Source of the DNA: JAIRVZ01 sp031553755
GTDB taxonomy: Bacteria; Bacteroidota; Bacteroidia; Bacteroidales; Azobacteroidaceae
Assembly (NCBI GenBank): GCA_031553755.1
Contig: JAVBKZ010000075.1
Span: forward strand, 1 to 6,595
Length of the DNA: 6,595 nt
Direction: 5' to 3'
The position numbers and the translations under genes are program-made. Position 1 is the first letter of the stretch. Each line of letters starts with the position of its first letter. The notes under the pieces were generated by a model. That model saw only the letters and a list, made by a program, of their open reading frames with translations. It was not told the DNA's origin and made no database searches. Below are positions 6,368 through 6,595 of this stretch, piece by piece.

Positions 6368-6400
6368 AACTCTAACAGAGTTCAAAATTCTGTTAGAGTT
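6368..6400. repeat. 33-base nested inverted repeat of four half-sites
   Basis: AACTCTAACAGAGTT (6368-6382) pairs with AATTCTGTTAGAGTT (6386-6400) across a CAA spacer: 14 of 15 positions are Watson-Crick and the remaining one is a G-T wobble. Each arm is itself a dyad: AACTCT-AAC-AGAGTT, then AATTCT-GTT-AGAGTT. The result is four hexamers of alternating orientation, each separated by exactly 3 bases, a strict 9-base period. There is no T-run on either side, so it is not a standard terminator. Confidence 0.7.
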
Positions 6401-6595
6401 TAGCCCTAACCACATCGAAAATTCTTTGTTCAGAAAATAAATATATTGTTGAATCGTAACTACTCAGGTCTCATTCTCCAATAAAAAATCAATAAAATAA
6501 AATATTTAGGAGTTTTAAATACTAAATCTCCCGATTTTTCGTTTAGTATATATAAAACAAACGGTGTTTCTATTTTGACTTTACCAGTTACCTAC

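Larger units (their letters stand above)
6017..6595. other. Non-coding, structured region upstream of the peptidase gene
   Basis: No gene is supported in these 579 bases; stops interrupt every frame at the right edge on both strands. The only open frames are tiny, such as 6135-6167 (10 residues) and 6316-6369 (17 residues, starting MSKKITIIF), and neither has supporting signals. The region holds the peptidase promoter, a plus-strand hairpin with a T-run (6178-6207), a two-copy direct repeat (6229-6291) and a 33-base nested inverted repeat (6368-6400). From 6401 to the end I see only AT-rich sequence without recognisable structure. Confidence 0.7.

Noticed and set aside
6316..6369. Plus-strand 17-residue frame starting MSKKITIIF
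   Set aside because: It has no promoter with correct spacing (TACTTTG at 6268-6274 lacks one base), no supporting homology, and its end runs into the nested inverted repeat.

Overview
The window looks like chromosomal DNA from an AT-rich member of the Bacteroidota, most likely Bacteroidales. Three observations support this. The dipeptidyl peptidase IV has the Bacteroidales architecture and the 723-residue length I remember for the Porphyromonas gingivalis enzyme. No start codon has a usable Shine-Dalgarno sequence. Two promoters match the Bacteroidota form (TTTG-like box, 19 bases, TAnnTTTG) rather than the classical sigma-70 form. Species cannot be told from the sequence alone.

All four protein genes lie on the minus strand. 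Reading in the direction of transcription, from high to low coordinates: a secreted S9-family dipeptidyl peptidase IV (6016-3845), lipoyl synthase LipA (3807-2971), a six-helix membrane protein with a decayed Nudix-like cytoplasmic domain (2824-1691), and a hexameric-type glutamate dehydrogenase (1660-326). A GC-rich hairpin with a T-tract (260-302) closes the series. The peptidase and lipA are 37 bases apart and probably share a promoter at 6060-6090. The glutamate dehydrogenase has its own consensus promoter inside the last codons of the membrane-protein gene (1694-1724).

The two ends are non-coding. The left end (1-325) holds the terminator and a near-perfect 16-base palindrome. The right end (6017-6595) is richer: the peptidase promoter, a plus-strand hairpin plus T-run that could end a small RNA, two copies of a CCCGTTAAGA-centred repeat, and a 33-base nested inverted repeat built from four half-sites at 9-base spacing.

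Functionally, the peptidase and glutamate dehydrogenase fit a peptide- and amino-acid-using lifestyle: the peptidase releases X-Pro dipeptides outside the cytoplasm, and glutamate dehydrogenase links glutamate to 2-oxoglutarate and ammonia. LipA makes the lipoyl cofactor of 2-oxoacid dehydrogenases and the glycine cleavage system. This link is inference. I see no phage, transposase, CRISPR or defence system. The least ordinary items are the pseudo-Nudix membrane protein and the structured right-hand intergenic region.
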